This document shows, one piece after another, positions 9,358 to 17,504 of a stretch of 64,000 nucleotides of DNA; position 1 is the first letter of the stretch, and every line of letters begins with the position of its first letter. The notes under the pieces were generated by a model. The model ran no database searches, was not told the DNA's origin, and was given only the letters and a program-made list of their open reading frames with translations. The translations under genes and the position numbers were made by a program. This stretch comes from Oceanibacterium hippocampi (lineage in GTDB: Bacteria; Pseudomonadota; Alphaproteobacteria; Sneathiellales; Sneathiellaceae). The stretch lies in contig NZ_FWFR01000001.1 in assembly GCF_900172325.1 (NCBI RefSeq), forward strand, positions 2,000,335 to 2,064,334, in the 5' to 3' direction.

Positions 9358-9390
9358 AAAGGCCCCGCCGGTTGTCCGGCGGGGCCTTTT
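9358..9390 (+). terminator. Rho-independent terminator of hppA
   Basis: A 14-base stem (AAAGGCCCCGCCGG paired with CCGGCGGGGCCTTT) has a four-base TTGT loop and runs into TTTT. It lies about 75 bases after the hppA stop. The A-rich left arm and T-rich right arm also make it usable on the minus strand, where it could serve the convergent bamE gene. Confidence 0.9.
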
Positions 9391-9450
9391 CGTTGTCCTG
9401 GTCGCTGTCCGTCCCGTCGCGCCCGGGTCAGGCGGGGAGGGAACTTGCGG

Positions 9451-9942
9451 TCAGCCGCCCGGCGGCTGCGGGCCGCGCGGCGGGCCGGCGCTGTTGCCGC
9501 TGTTGGCATTGTTGAAGCGTCCGAAATTGCCGACGAGCTGCTCGAGGATGCCGAGCTGCTTGCCATGGGTCACCGTCTCGCGCTCGACCAGCTCGATCTC
9601 GCGGCGGTCCTCCATGCCGAACTGCTTCACTTCCGACACCGTGTCGCTGCCATTGAAGGAGACGACGACGACCTTCTGGTCGATGACCTTCGGCTCGAGA
9701 AAGGCGAAGCGCTCGGTGCGCCGGCTGATGTAATACCAGGCATCGCCGGCCTCGGTGAAGGTCGAGGTGCTGGACGGGAAGCCGAGCATCCGGCTGACCT
9801 CGTCGCGTGTCGTCACGCCGGGCTTGATCGCCTCGACCTGCTCCATGTCGAGGACGAAGCCGCGAACCGTCTGTTCGGAGGTGCAGGCGCCGAGCGCGAG
9901 GGCGCCGGCGACAAGGCAGAGAACGGGGCGAAGGATGGGCAT
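9451..9942 (-). CDS. bamE: Outer membrane assembly lipoprotein BamE (SmpA/OmlA)
   Basis: BamE is a small lipoprotein partner of BamA in outer membrane protein insertion. The product is 163 residues from ATG 9942, preceded by AGAGGAAC. The signal peptide ends in the lipobox LGAC. The SmpA/OmlA core is present: GFVLD, IKPGVTTRDEVSRMLGFPSS and DAWYYISRRTERFAFLEPKVIDQKVVVVSFN. The C-terminus is an Asn/Gly/Pro-rich tail (NNANSGNSAGPP) after GILEQLVGNFGRF, longer than in enterobacteria. It is transcribed divergently from the ubiquinol-cytochrome c chaperone gene, the usual alphaproteobacterial order. Confidence 0.9.
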   Translation of the reverse strand: MPILRPVLCLVAGALALGACTSEQTVRGFVLDMEQVEAIKPGVTTRDEVSRMLGFPSSTSTFTEAGDAWYYISRRTERFAFLEPKVIDQKVVVVSFNGSDTVSEVKQFGMEDRREIELVERETVTHGKQLGILEQLVGNFGRFNNANSGNSAGPPRGPQPPGG

Positions 9943-10086
9943 GTTCCTCTTCTGCGCCGGCAGGATGCTTGACCTCACAGCGCAAGCTCGTAAGTTCTGC
10001 GGTGCAAGATGGCACCGCCATCCGGCAATTGTCAATTCCGGCAGCGGCGGACGTGCCGAATTGCCGCGCCCACGTGACGGACCCTT

Positions 10087-10704
10087 ATGGCATTTTCCAA
10101 TCCCTTCCGGAAGTCGCCGCTGAAGAGCGCGGCCTATCGCCTGTATGGCGAGATCGTGGAGCAGGCCCGGGATCCGGGCTTCTACCGGAATGCCGCGGTC
10201 GACGACAGCGTCGAGGGCCGCTTCGCGATGATCGTCCTGCACCAGTTCCTGGTGCTCCGGCGGCTCAAGGGGGAGGGCGAGACGGCCGAGACCCTGGCCC
10301 AGCACCTGTTCGACATCATGGTCGACGACCTCGACAGGTCGCTCCGCGAAATGGGTGTCGGCGATCTCGGCGTCGGCAAGCGGGTGAAGAAATTGGCGCA
10401 GCGTTTCTACGGCCATGTCGCTTCCTATGACGAGGCGCTGCAGGCGTCCGGGGATGCGGCGCTGGCTGCGGCTCTTGGTCGCAATCTCTATCAGCTCGAT
10501 GACGACGCGGACGCGGCGGCGGGATCGCCGGCCGGCCCCGGCGTCGCGGCAGGTCCGGCGGCACTGGCAATCCCGGCGATGGTCGCCTATGTCAGGCGCG
10601 AGGCGGCGCGGCTCGAGGGACGCGCGATCGAGGCGATTGCCACAGACGGACCCGATTTCGGCGCGCCGCCGGAGGTTCCCGCCGACGCTCGCGACAACGG
10701 CTGA
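10087..10704 (+). CDS. Ubiquinol-cytochrome c chaperone family protein (CBP3-like)
   Basis: The family is related to mitochondrial CBP3/UQCC1, which helps assemble cytochrome b of complex III. The product has 205 residues, with MAFSNPFRK at the start. The conserved core is AAYRLYGEIVEQARDPGFYRN, then DSVEGRFAMIVLHQFLVLRRLKGEGE, LAQHLFDIMVDDLDRSLREMGVGD and GKRVKKLAQRFYGH. The last 60 residues are a lower-complexity Ala-rich region. No signal peptide is seen, so it should act at the cytosolic face. The position between bamE and DUF177 is typical of alphaproteobacteria. Confidence 0.9.
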   Translation: MAFSNPFRKSPLKSAAYRLYGEIVEQARDPGFYRNAAVDDSVEGRFAMIVLHQFLVLRRLKGEGETAETLAQHLFDIMVDDLDRSLREMGVGDLGVGKRVKKLAQRFYGHVASYDEALQASGDAALAAALGRNLYQLDDDADAAAGSPAGPGVAAGPAALAIPAMVAYVRREAARLEGRAIEAIATDGPDFGAPPEVPADARDNG

Positions 10705-10850
10705 AAACCGCGCCGTCCGGGATGGCGCGGGGGATCGCACGGGCGCGCGGAGCGCGCGCGAAAGGCGTTGACCCGGTCATGCGTAGGCCCTATTTTCCCG
10801 CCTTCCGACCGTGCGATCAGGCGGACGAACCTGCTCTAGCGGAGGATGCA

Positions 10851-11423
10851 ATGACTGAACAGCCGGCCATGGGCGCCTTGCAACGCGTCGTCGACGTGTC
10901 GGGTTTGCGGGCGGCGCCGCTGACGGTTTCCGTCAAGGTGTCGGACGGTGAACGCGAGGCGCTGGCCAGGGAACTCGGGATCGAGGCGATCACGGCGCTG
11001 TCCGCGCAGGGCGAGATCCGACGGGCGGCGGGCGGCATTGTCCATCTCTCGCTTCTGGTCGAGGCGGAGGTCGTGCAGCTTTGCGGCGTCAGTCTCGAGC
11101 CCGTGCCGGAGCGGGTCGAGGAACAGGTCGAACTGGATTTTGCGCCGCCGGACGCATCGGGCGATAATCGGCAGCGGGAGGTCTTCGTCGATCCCGACGA
11201 GATCGAGCCGCCGGATCCGCTGATCGACGGCAAGATCGATCTCGGCGCGGTCGTGAGCGAGCATGTGGCACTGGGATTGAACCCCTATCCGCGCAAGGAG
11301 GGGGTCGAGATCCCGGCCGAGTTCGTTGTCGGCGACGACGACGAGGACGGAGAGGACGGGCAGGTCGAGGACGGCCGACGCGGTCCCTTCGCGGTGCTGG
11401 CCAACCTGAAGGCCAGGGATTGA
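10851..11423 (+). CDS. DUF177 (YceD-like) protein
   Basis: DUF177 proteins sit upstream of rpmF in most bacteria, and in plants and E. coli they are linked to 23S rRNA maturation. The product is 190 residues from ATG 10851, chosen because GGAGG lies six bases upstream. An open frame extends back to 10722 but has no good signal. The core has LVEAEVVQLCGVSLEPVPERVEEQVELDF (one conserved Cys), VDPDEIEPPDPLIDGKIDLGAVVSEHVALGLNPYPRK and a very acidic linker (VGDDDEDGEDGQVED). It ends with PFAVLANLKARD, a common C-terminal pattern. It is followed 74 bases later by rpmF. Confidence 0.9.
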   Translation: MTEQPAMGALQRVVDVSGLRAAPLTVSVKVSDGEREALARELGIEAITALSAQGEIRRAAGGIVHLSLLVEAEVVQLCGVSLEPVPERVEEQVELDFAPPDASGDNRQREVFVDPDEIEPPDPLIDGKIDLGAVVSEHVALGLNPYPRKEGVEIPAEFVVGDDDEDGEDGQVEDGRRGPFAVLANLKARD

Positions 11424-11497
11424 ACTTGCGCCCCTTGGCGGGCGCCGTTAGAACGAACGCCGCCGGTCAGGCGGCTGTGAATAGAGAGAAGTAAGTC

Positions 11498-11683
11498 ATG
11501 GCTGTACCCAGAAAGAAGACTACCGTTTCCAAGCGTAACATGCGGCGTTCGCATGACGCTTTGAAGGGCGCGAGCTACGCGGAATGCACGAACTGCGGCG
11601 AAACCAAGCGGCCTCACCATATCTGCCCCTCCTGCGGGCACTATGGCGACCGCGAGGTGGTCGAGGCCAGCGGCACCGTTTGA
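11498..11683 (+). CDS. rpmF: 50S ribosomal protein L32
   Basis: The product is 61 residues. [22 protein letters not shown] is the L32 N-terminus. The zinc-binding pattern is complete, with CTNCG followed by CPSCG, so this is the Cys4 zinc form rather than a zinc-independent paralog. An AGAGAAGTAAGTC stretch precedes ATG 11498. It lies in the usual DUF177-rpmF-plsX-fabH cluster that links ribosome and fatty-acid/phospholipid synthesis. Confidence 0.97.
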   Translation: MAVPRKKTTVSKRNMRRSHDALKGASYAECTNCGETKRPHHICPSCGHYGDREVVEASGTV

Positions 11684-11720
11684 TTGGCGCGGGCGTGCAA
11701 CGCGGCGCTGACATAGCACG

Positions 11721-12827
11721 ATGAGCGAGCCCATCGTCATCGCCCTTGATGGCATGGGGGGCGACGAGGCCCCCGGTGCAGTCATCGAGGGGATGGATAT
11801 CGCGCGCGTTCGCTTCCCGAACGTGCGCTTCCTGCTGTTCGGCGACGAGGCGCTGCTGCGCGGCCCGGTCGAGGCCCGCGAGGGCCTTTCCGGGATCTGC
11901 GAGATTCGCCATACGAGCGAGCGTGTCTCGGCCGAGGCGAAGCCCAGCCAGGCGCTTCGCAAGGGCCGCAAGACGAGCATGCGGCTGGCCATCGACGCGG
12001 TCCGCGACGGCGAAGCCAAGGGCGTGGTCTCGGGCGGCAATACCGGCGCGCTGATGGCCATGGCGAAATTCTCGCTGAAGATGCTGCCGGGGATCGACCG
12101 GCCGGCGCTGGCCTCGTTCCTGCCGACCCAGCGCGGCGAGAGCGTGATGCTGGACCTCGGCGCCAACGTGCAGTGCGATTCCGAGAATCTGGTGCAGTTC
12201 GCGGTCATGGGTGCCGATTTCGCGCGCGCCGTGCTGGGCCGCCGGCGGCCCACCGTCGGGCTGCTCAACGTTGGCATCGAGGAACTCAAGGGCAACGACA
12301 GTATCCGCGCCGCCGGCGACGTGCTGCGCCAGTTTCCCAATGCCGCCTTCGACTACCAGGGTTTCATAGAGGGTGACGACATCACCGCCGGCACGGTCGA
12401 TGTCGTGGTCACCGACGGCTTCACGGGCAATGTCGCGCTGAAGACCGTCGAAGGTGCGGGCAAGATGATGCAGAGCTATCTGCGCATCGCCTTCGAGAGT
12501 TCCTGGCTGTCCCGGCTCGGCTACCTGCTGGCCCGGCGCAGCCTGCGCAGCCTTGGCGAGCGGATCGACCCGCGGCGCTACAACGGCGGGGTCTTCCTCG
12601 GCCTCAACGGGGTCTGCGTGAAGAGTCACGGAGGCACCGACGCGGTCGGCTTCGCGCAGGCGATCGGCGCGGCCGTCGACATGGTTTCGGAAAAGATGAT
12701 CGATCACATAATCGCCGACTTCCGGCATCTCGACATGAGCGCCGGGGAGGCCGACCCGTCGGCGGGCGCAGTGCCGGTGGCTGTGGAAGGAAGCGGCAAA
12801 CCGGGGGCGCAGGCAGTTGCGGAATAA
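11721..12827 (+). CDS. plsX: Phosphate acyltransferase PlsX
   Basis: PlsX converts acyl-ACP to acyl-phosphate, the first step of phosphatidic acid synthesis through PlsY. The product is 368 residues. Motifs are [18 protein letters not shown] at the N-terminus, [64 protein letters not shown] and [17 protein letters not shown]. The C-terminal 25 residues are Ala/Gly/Pro-rich and probably disordered. The final codons overlap the TTG start of fabH by 11 bases, suggesting coupled translation. Confidence 0.97.
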   Translation: MSEPIVIALDGMGGDEAPGAVIEGMDIARVRFPNVRFLLFGDEALLRGPVEAREGLSGICEIRHTSERVSAEAKPSQALRKGRKTSMRLAIDAVRDGEAKGVVSGGNTGALMAMAKFSLKMLPGIDRPALASFLPTQRGESVMLDLGANVQCDSENLVQFAVMGADFARAVLGRRRPTVGLLNVGIEELKGNDSIRAAGDVLRQFPNAAFDYQGFIEGDDITAGTVDVVVTDGFTGNVALKTVEGAGKMMQSYLRIAFESSWLSRLGYLLARRSLRSLGERIDPRRYNGGVFLGLNGVCVKSHGGTDAVGFAQAIGAAVDMVSEKMIDHIIADFRHLDMSAGEADPSAGAVPVAVEGSGKPGAQAVAE

Positions 12828-13800
12828 CATACGGCGGTCAGTCATCCGGGGGTGTGGCGCCTATCTGCCGGAACGGGTCCTGACGAACGAGGAACTGGCA
12901 TCGCGCCTCGATACCTCGGACGAGTGGATCGTTTCGCGCACCGGCATCCGCCAGCGTTACATCGCGGCGGAGGGCGAGCTGACCTCCGATCTGGCGACCC
13001 GCGCGGCCGAGGAGGCGCTCGCCGCCTCCGGCATCGCGGTCGACGATATCGACCTGATCATTCTCGCCACGGCAACGCCGGACGAGACCTTCCCGGCAAC
13101 CGCGACGACGGTGCAGCGCAATCTCGGCCTGCGCCGAGGCGCCGCCTTCGACATCCAGGCGGTCTGCTCGGGCTTCATCTTCGCGCTCGCGACCGCCGAC
13201 AACTTCATCCGTGCCGGCCAGGCAGAGCGTGCTCTGGTGATCGGCGCCGAGACCTTCTCCCGGATCCTCGACTGGGAGGATCGCTCGACCTGCGTGCTGT
13301 TCGGCGACGGGGCCGGGGCCGTGGTCGTCGAGGCGGCGGACGGCAACGGCGGCTCGGACGACCGGGGCGTGCTCGCGACCTGCCTGCATACCGACGGCGT
13401 CCATCACGACTATCTCTATGTCGATGGCGGGCCGTCCTCGACCCAGAAGGTCGGCCATCTCCGCATGGCCGGGCGCGAGGTCTTCCGCCACGCGGTCGTC
13501 AATCTGGCCGAGGTCGTCAACGAGGTCCTGGAGGCGACCAACCTCACGGCCGACGCGATCGACTGGCTGGTGCCCCATCAGGCGAACAAGCGGATCATCG
13601 ACAGCACCGCCCGCAAGCTCGGGCTGGCCCCGGAAAAGGTCGTGCTGACCGTCGACCGGCATGGCAACACCTCGGCCGCGTCGGTGCCGCTGGCGCTCGC
13701 GGAAGCGGCCGCCGACGGCCGGATTCAGGAGGGTCAGTTGGTGCTGATGGAGGCGATGGGCGGCGGCTTTGCCTGGGGCGGCGCGCTGGTTCGCTGGTAA
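12817..13800 (+). CDS. fabH: 3-oxoacyl-ACP synthase III (KAS III)
   Basis: FabH starts fatty-acid synthesis by condensing acetyl-CoA with malonyl-ACP. The product is 327 residues. The catalytic triad is visible: Cys117 in [11 protein letters not shown], His254 in VPHQANKRI and Asn284 in HGNTSAAS. The N-terminus reads [20 protein letters not shown]. The only reasonable start is the TTG at 12817, inside the end of plsX; no ATG or GTG precedes the conserved N-terminus in this frame. The gene is the usual partner of plsX. Confidence 0.96.
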   Translation: MRNNIRRSVIRGCGAYLPERVLTNEELASRLDTSDEWIVSRTGIRQRYIAAEGELTSDLATRAAEEALAASGIAVDDIDLIILATATPDETFPATATTVQRNLGLRRGAAFDIQAVCSGFIFALATADNFIRAGQAERALVIGAETFSRILDWEDRSTCVLFGDGAGAVVVEAADGNGGSDDRGVLATCLHTDGVHHDYLYVDGGPSSTQKVGHLRMAGREVFRHAVVNLAEVVNEVLEATNLTADAIDWLVPHQANKRIIDSTARKLGLAPEKVVLTVDRHGNTSAASVPLALAEAAADGRIQEGQLVLMEAMGGGFAWGGALVRW

Positions 13801-13866
13801 GCGGCCGGGTCACGCCGGGCCGGTCGGCGACGGAATACTTAAAGGTTTAATGCTATCCCTCTGATA

Positions 13867-13895
13867 TTGACACGTTTTTCCGGGAGGTCTAATCT
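13867..13895 (+). promoter_or_regulatory. Possible sigma-70 promoter of ihfA
   Basis: TTGACA at 13867 and TAATCT at 13890 are separated by 17 bases and lie about 30 bases before the ihfA start. The -35 box is perfect and the -10 box is weak. A small inverted repeat (CCGGGAG and CTCCGG) overlaps the spacer and -10 region, which could be a site of autoregulation, but this is inference only. Confidence 0.45.
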
Positions 13896-13922
13896 CCGGG
13901 ACCGGTAAGAACAAGGTGCAAT

Positions 13923-14237
13923 ATGTCGGGGAAAACGGTCACGAGGGCGCAGCTTGCAGAGGCTGTCTATCAGGAAGTCGGATTGTCGCGGAACGAATCG
14001 GCCGATCTGGTCGAATCCCTGCTCGATGAAATCGCCGACGAACTGATCGAAGGGGAGTCGGTCAAGATCTCCTCATTCGGAAGCTTTCAGGTCCGTTCCA
14101 AGGGCGGCCGGGTCGGCCGCAATCCGAAAACCGGGGAAGAGGTGCCGATCCAGCCGCGTCGCGTGCTGGTGTTCCGGCCCTCACATGTGCTGAAGGATCG
14201 CATCAACGCCGCCTTCGGTCGTCGGCAGGAAGGCTGA
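13923..14237 (+). CDS. ihfA: Integration host factor subunit alpha
   Basis: IHF-alpha pairs with IHF-beta to bend DNA at specific sites in promoters, origins and attachment sites. The product has 104 residues with a standard HU/IHF fold. [19 protein letters not shown] opens it, and [21 protein letters not shown] then [20 protein letters not shown] contain the beta-arm with its intercalating Pro. The extension to HVLKDRIN matches the alpha rather than the beta subunit. It is followed 2 bases later by the MerR gene, a pairing seen widely in alphaproteobacteria. Confidence 0.95.
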   Translation: MSGKTVTRAQLAEAVYQEVGLSRNESADLVESLLDEIADELIEGESVKISSFGSFQVRSKGGRVGRNPKTGEEVPIQPRRVLVFRPSHVLKDRINAAFGRRQEG

Positions 14238-14239
14238 AG

Positions 14240-14746
14240 ATGGCAAAGCTCGCGACACAGCAAGGCGGCCGCGCGGCCGTCGAGACGGACAGCACCACGG
14301 CGCGGCGCGGGCGGAAGTCGCCCGACGCCTTCCGCACGATCAGCGAAGTGGCCGACGAACTGGACGTGCCGCAGCATGTCCTGCGCTTCTGGGAGAGCAA
14401 GTTCGCCCAGGTGAAGCCGATGAAGCGCGGCGGTGGCCGGCGCTATTACCGGCCGTCCGATATCGATCTCCTGCGCCGGATCCGCGACCTGCTCTACAAG
14501 GAAGGTTTCACGATCCGGGGTGTCCAGAAGGTGCTGCGCGAACATGGCGCGCAGCCGGCCGCCGATCCGCATGAACTGGCCAACCAGGCCGCCGCCAAGG
14601 TCGGCGGCGAGGCCGAGGGCGGCCGCCCGGCGGCGGCGACCCGGGCCGCCGTGCCACTGGCCGGCGACCAGCTCGAGATGCTGCAGCAGATCATGGACGA
14701 GCTGACCTCGATCCGCAGCTATCTTCACAAGGAAACAAAGCGCTAA
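14240..14746 (+). CDS. MerR-family transcriptional regulator
   Basis: The product is 168 residues. The winged-helix DNA-binding region runs from about residue 34 to 105: [25 protein letters not shown], then [36 protein letters not shown]. The rest is an Ala/Gly-rich linker and a short C-terminal helix ([18 protein letters not shown]) that probably dimerises. There are no cysteines, so it is not a metal-sensing MerR. It is the conserved partner of ihfA in alphaproteobacteria, and its target is not known. Confidence 0.92.
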   Translation: MAKLATQQGGRAAVETDSTTARRGRKSPDAFRTISEVADELDVPQHVLRFWESKFAQVKPMKRGGGRRYYRPSDIDLLRRIRDLLYKEGFTIRGVQKVLREHGAQPAADPHELANQAAAKVGGEAEGGRPAAATRAAVPLAGDQLEMLQQIMDELTSIRSYLHKETKR

Positions 14747-14821
14747 ACGGCGTTTTTAAGGCAAGGTTCGAGTATCCAGCCGGGTTGCCGGAAGGCAAGT
14801 CGAGGCGGATGCCTTCGGCCA

Positions 14822-14850
14822 TTGCGAAGGCCAGACGGGGTCGCTATAGT
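14822..14850 (+). promoter_or_regulatory. Putative sigma-70 promoter of tRNA-Pro
   Basis: TTGCGA at 14822 and TATAGT at 14845 are 17 bases apart, and the expected start point lies about 20 bases before the mature tRNA end. This is consistent with a stand-alone tRNA transcription unit. Confidence 0.5.
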
Positions 14851-14875
14851 CCGACGCCCGAGACGGACCCGGTCG

Positions 14876-14952
<77 letters not shown>

Positions 14953-15068
14953 GGGTCCGCCACGGGCTGCGAGGCACGCGTCCCGCCACCTCTCCCAAAG
15001 ATCATTCCCCTGAGCGTCCGACCTCCCGGGCCGGGCGGCCTCACGCCGGCCGCACAGCCGCTCCGGCG

Positions 15069-15440
15069 TCAGCCGGTCCGATCCGGGTACAGGCCCAGGG
15101 ACATCAGCAATTTCCGGACCCTCTCGTCGGTCAGCAGGTAGAAGGCGTTCCGGCCCGCCCGGCGTCGTGTCACGATGCCATGCTGCCGCAGGACCCCGAG
15201 ATGCTGGGAAATCGTCGATTGCCGGAACCCGGTCGCCTTCTGCAGATCGGCGACGTTGCGCTCCTGCTCGGCGAGCAGGACGATCAGCGTCAGGCGCTCG
15301 CCGCGGGTGAACAGCATCAGCCAGTCGGATGCGTCGGGGGCCCCTTCCTGTGCCAGGCGCAGGGCCCGTGTCCTGGTGAGGCGTGTCGTGCCGGGCGGAA
15401 CCGTTCGTTTCCGGGATCGCGGCATCGCGCGGTCGACCAT
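15069..15440 (-). CDS. ArsR-family winged-helix regulator
   Basis: The product is 123 residues. The ArsR/SmtB fold is clear from about residue 45: ERLTLIVLLAEQERNVADLQKATGFRQSTISQHLGVLRQHGIV, then TRRRAGRNAFYLLTDERV. A basic N-terminal tail precedes it. There is no cysteine anywhere, which excludes the thiol-based arsenic, cadmium or sulfide sensing of SmtB/ArsR/BigR types. A perfect 12-base palindrome lies 20 bases upstream of its start and suggests autoregulation. The divergent neighbour is ctaA, so it may also control heme A synthesis, but that is inference. Confidence 0.9.
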   Translation of the reverse strand: MVDRAMPRSRKRTVPPGTTRLTRTRALRLAQEGAPDASDWLMLFTRGERLTLIVLLAEQERNVADLQKATGFRQSTISQHLGVLRQHGIVTRRRAGRNAFYLLTDERVRKLLMSLGLYPDRTG

Positions 15441-15459
15441 GTGAATTGAATGAGGAATC

Positions 15460-15471
15460 GGTTGTACAACC
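15460..15471. promoter_or_regulatory. Palindromic operator candidate between arsR-type gene and ctaA
   Basis: GGTTGTACAACC is a perfect 12-base palindrome, and imperfect symmetry continues into flanking AATC/GATT. It lies in the 122-base divergent intergenic region, 20 bases from the ArsR-type start, where ArsR regulators usually bind. Confidence 0.5.
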
Positions 15472-15562
15472 TGTATCGATTTGCCGTCAAGCGCACCGCG
15501 ACGGGGCGCCGCAGGGTGCCGCTTCCGATTGAATATCCGGCCCGGCCGGATATCTTCTCCGC

Positions 15563-16696
15563 ATGTCCATGAACGTCATCTCAGGGGTGGGCGCGCCTCC
15601 GGTCCGCGCCGCGACCGCGGCCGCCGATCGTCGGATTGCCCGCTGGCTGTTCCTCGTCGCGCTGCTGGTCTTCGCCATGCTGGTGCTGGGCGGGGTCACG
15701 CGGCTCACCAATTCCGGATTGTCGATGGTCGAATGGCGGCCGGTGACCGGCTGGCTGCCGCCGCTCGGCGAGCAGGCCTGGCAGGAGGAATTCGCCAAGT
15801 ACCGGACCTCGCCCGAGTATCGGAAGGTCAACGCGGGCATGTCGCTCGACGCCTTCAAGCAGATCTACGCCTTCGAGTACGGCCATCGCCTGCTCGGGCG
15901 GCTGATCGGGCTCGCGTTCTTTCTGCCGTTCCTCTGGTTCCTGATCCGCGGACAGGTCGCGCGACCGCTCGCCGTCCGGCTGGCCGGGATCTTCCTCCTC
16001 GGCGGGCTTCAGGGCGGCATGGGCTGGTTCATGGTGAAAAGCGGCCTGGTCGATCACCCGGACGTCAGCCACTATCGCCTGACGGCCCATCTGGCGCTCG
16101 CCATCGCGATTCTGGGCGCGCTGCTCTGGACTGCCTGGGGCCTGATCGGACGCCCGGCGGAAGATGGCGATCCGTCGGCGCGGAGGGCGCTCGCGCCGCT
16201 CGCGCGTCTCCTGCTCGGGCTCGTTTTCCTGCAGATCCTGCTCGGCGGGCTGGTCGCCGGAATCAATGCCGGGCTGCTCTATAACGAATGGCCGCTGATG
16301 GGCGACGGGCTGATACCGGAAGATGTCTGGTCGCTGTCTCCCTGGTATCTCAATCCGCTGGAGAATCACGCGACCGTGCAGTTCGATCACCGGCTGGTCG
16401 CCTATCTGATCGCCGCGCTGGCTGTCTGGCTCTGGCTGCGGGCCCGGCGCCTCGACCTGCCGGCCGACCTGGGACTTGGCCTTCGCCTGTTCTGGCTGAC
16501 CTTCGCCCTTCAGTTCTGCCTCGGCATCGCGACCCTGCTTGCGCAGGTGCCGGTCTCGCTCGGCGCCCTCCACCAGGCCGGCGGGGCACTGACCTTCGCG
16601 GCCGCGCTCTACCTGGTGCATCGTTCGCGCGATGCCGTCGGCAACGTACGCGGGACGGCCGCGCCGGCGGGCGGCCCGGGCCCGGTCCGGCCATGA
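15563..16696 (+). CDS. ctaA: Heme A synthase, COX15/CtaA family
   Basis: This membrane enzyme oxidises heme O to heme A for cytochrome aa3-type oxidases. The product has 377 residues with eight predicted membrane helices. The expected histidines are in place: FEYGHRLLGRLIGL, SHYRLTAHLALA, VQFDHRLVAYL and ALHQAGGALTF. LGGVTRLTNSGLSMVEWRPVTG is the COX15-type N-terminal signature, placing it in the long alphaproteobacterial/mitochondrial class. The start is ATG 15563, with ATG 15569 as an alternative. The stop overlaps cutA by four bases. No other cox genes are in the window. Confidence 0.95.
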   Translation: MSMNVISGVGAPPVRAATAAADRRIARWLFLVALLVFAMLVLGGVTRLTNSGLSMVEWRPVTGWLPPLGEQAWQEEFAKYRTSPEYRKVNAGMSLDAFKQIYAFEYGHRLLGRLIGLAFFLPFLWFLIRGQVARPLAVRLAGIFLLGGLQGGMGWFMVKSGLVDHPDVSHYRLTAHLALAIAILGALLWTAWGLIGRPAEDGDPSARRALAPLARLLLGLVFLQILLGGLVAGINAGLLYNEWPLMGDGLIPEDVWSLSPWYLNPLENHATVQFDHRLVAYLIAALAVWLWLRARRLDLPADLGLGLRLFWLTFALQFCLGIATLLAQVPVSLGALHQAGGALTFAAALYLVHRSRDAVGNVRGTAAPAGGPGPVRP

Positions 16697-17028
16697 CCGA
16701 GGCGCTCCGCCTGCTCTATGTCACCACCGCCGACGCGGAGGAGGCGCGATCGATTGGCCGCGCCGCGGTCGAGGCAGGGCTCGCCGCCTGTGCCAACGTG
16801 TTGCCGGCGATGACCTCGATCTACCGCTGGCAGGGCGCGGTCGAGGAGGCGGGCGAGGCGGTGCTGATCCTGAAGACCCGGGCGGCGCTGGTGGCGGCGG
16901 CGACCGACCTCATCCGCGAGCGGCACAGCTACGATCTGCCCTGCGTCGTCGCCTTGCCGATCGTGGGCGGCAACCGGGGCTTCCTCGACTGGATCGTCGC
17001 CGAGACGGGTCCCCGGGATGCTCGCTAG
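16693..17028 (+). CDS. cutA: Divalent-cation tolerance protein CutA
   Basis: CutA forms small trimers with a ferredoxin-like fold and has been linked to copper tolerance, although its role is unclear. The product is 111 residues. LLYVTTADAEEARSIGRAAVEAGLAACANVLPAMTSIYRWQGAVEE is the family core, ending in PCVVALPIVGGNRGFLDWI. The start is the ATG at 16693 inside the ctaA stop (ATGA). Its stop lies inside the start region of the VOC gene. The three genes ctaA-cutA-VOC are likely one transcript. Confidence 0.93.
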   Translation: MTEALRLLYVTTADAEEARSIGRAAVEAGLAACANVLPAMTSIYRWQGAVEEAGEAVLILKTRAALVAAATDLIRERHSYDLPCVVALPIVGGNRGFLDWIVAETGPRDAR

Positions 17029-17431
17029 GCTCGACCACCTGGTGCTCACCGTCGCCGATCTCGAGGCGACCCGCGCCTTTTATTGCGACCTGCTCGGCAT
17101 GGAACCCCGGCGCTTCAAGGGCGGCCGGCTGGCGCTTCATTTCGGCGACGCCAAGATCAACCTGCACCAGGCCGGGCGCGAGTTCGAACCGAAGGCGGCG
17201 AGGCCGACCCCGGGCTCGGCCGATCTCTGCTTCATCGCGGCCTGCCCGCTCGACGAGGTCAGGTCGCGGCTTGCCGCCGCCGGCGTCGCGGTCGAGGCGG
17301 GGCCGGTCGCGCGGACCGGCGCGCTCGGCACGATGACCTCGATCTATCTGCGCGATCCGGACGGCAACCTGGTCGAAATATCTGAATACGATCAGTGCCG
17401 CGTCCGAGGGTTACATTCGCCCCGCCTGTAG
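17018..17431 (+). CDS. VOC (glyoxalase/bleomycin-resistance) family protein
   Basis: A 137-residue metal-dependent-fold protein. Two beta-alpha-beta-beta-beta modules are visible: LDHLVLTVADLEATRAFYCDLLGMEPRRF and, in the second half, GSADLCFIAACPLDEVRSRLAAAGV, ending YLRDPDGNLVEISEY. Candidate metal ligands are His6, His in LNLHQ-like INLHQ and the terminal Glu of NLVEI. The substrate is not predictable. It overlaps cutA by 11 bases. Confidence 0.9.
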   Translation: MLARLDHLVLTVADLEATRAFYCDLLGMEPRRFKGGRLALHFGDAKINLHQAGREFEPKAARPTPGSADLCFIAACPLDEVRSRLAAAGVAVEAGPVARTGALGTMTSIYLRDPDGNLVEISEYDQCRVRGLHSPRL

Positions 17432-17504
17432 TATGGAACGCTTCACAAGAGCTTTGCCGCGAATCGCTTTTGGCGCCCCGCGGCTCTCGTGCTATGGGTG
17501 AATC

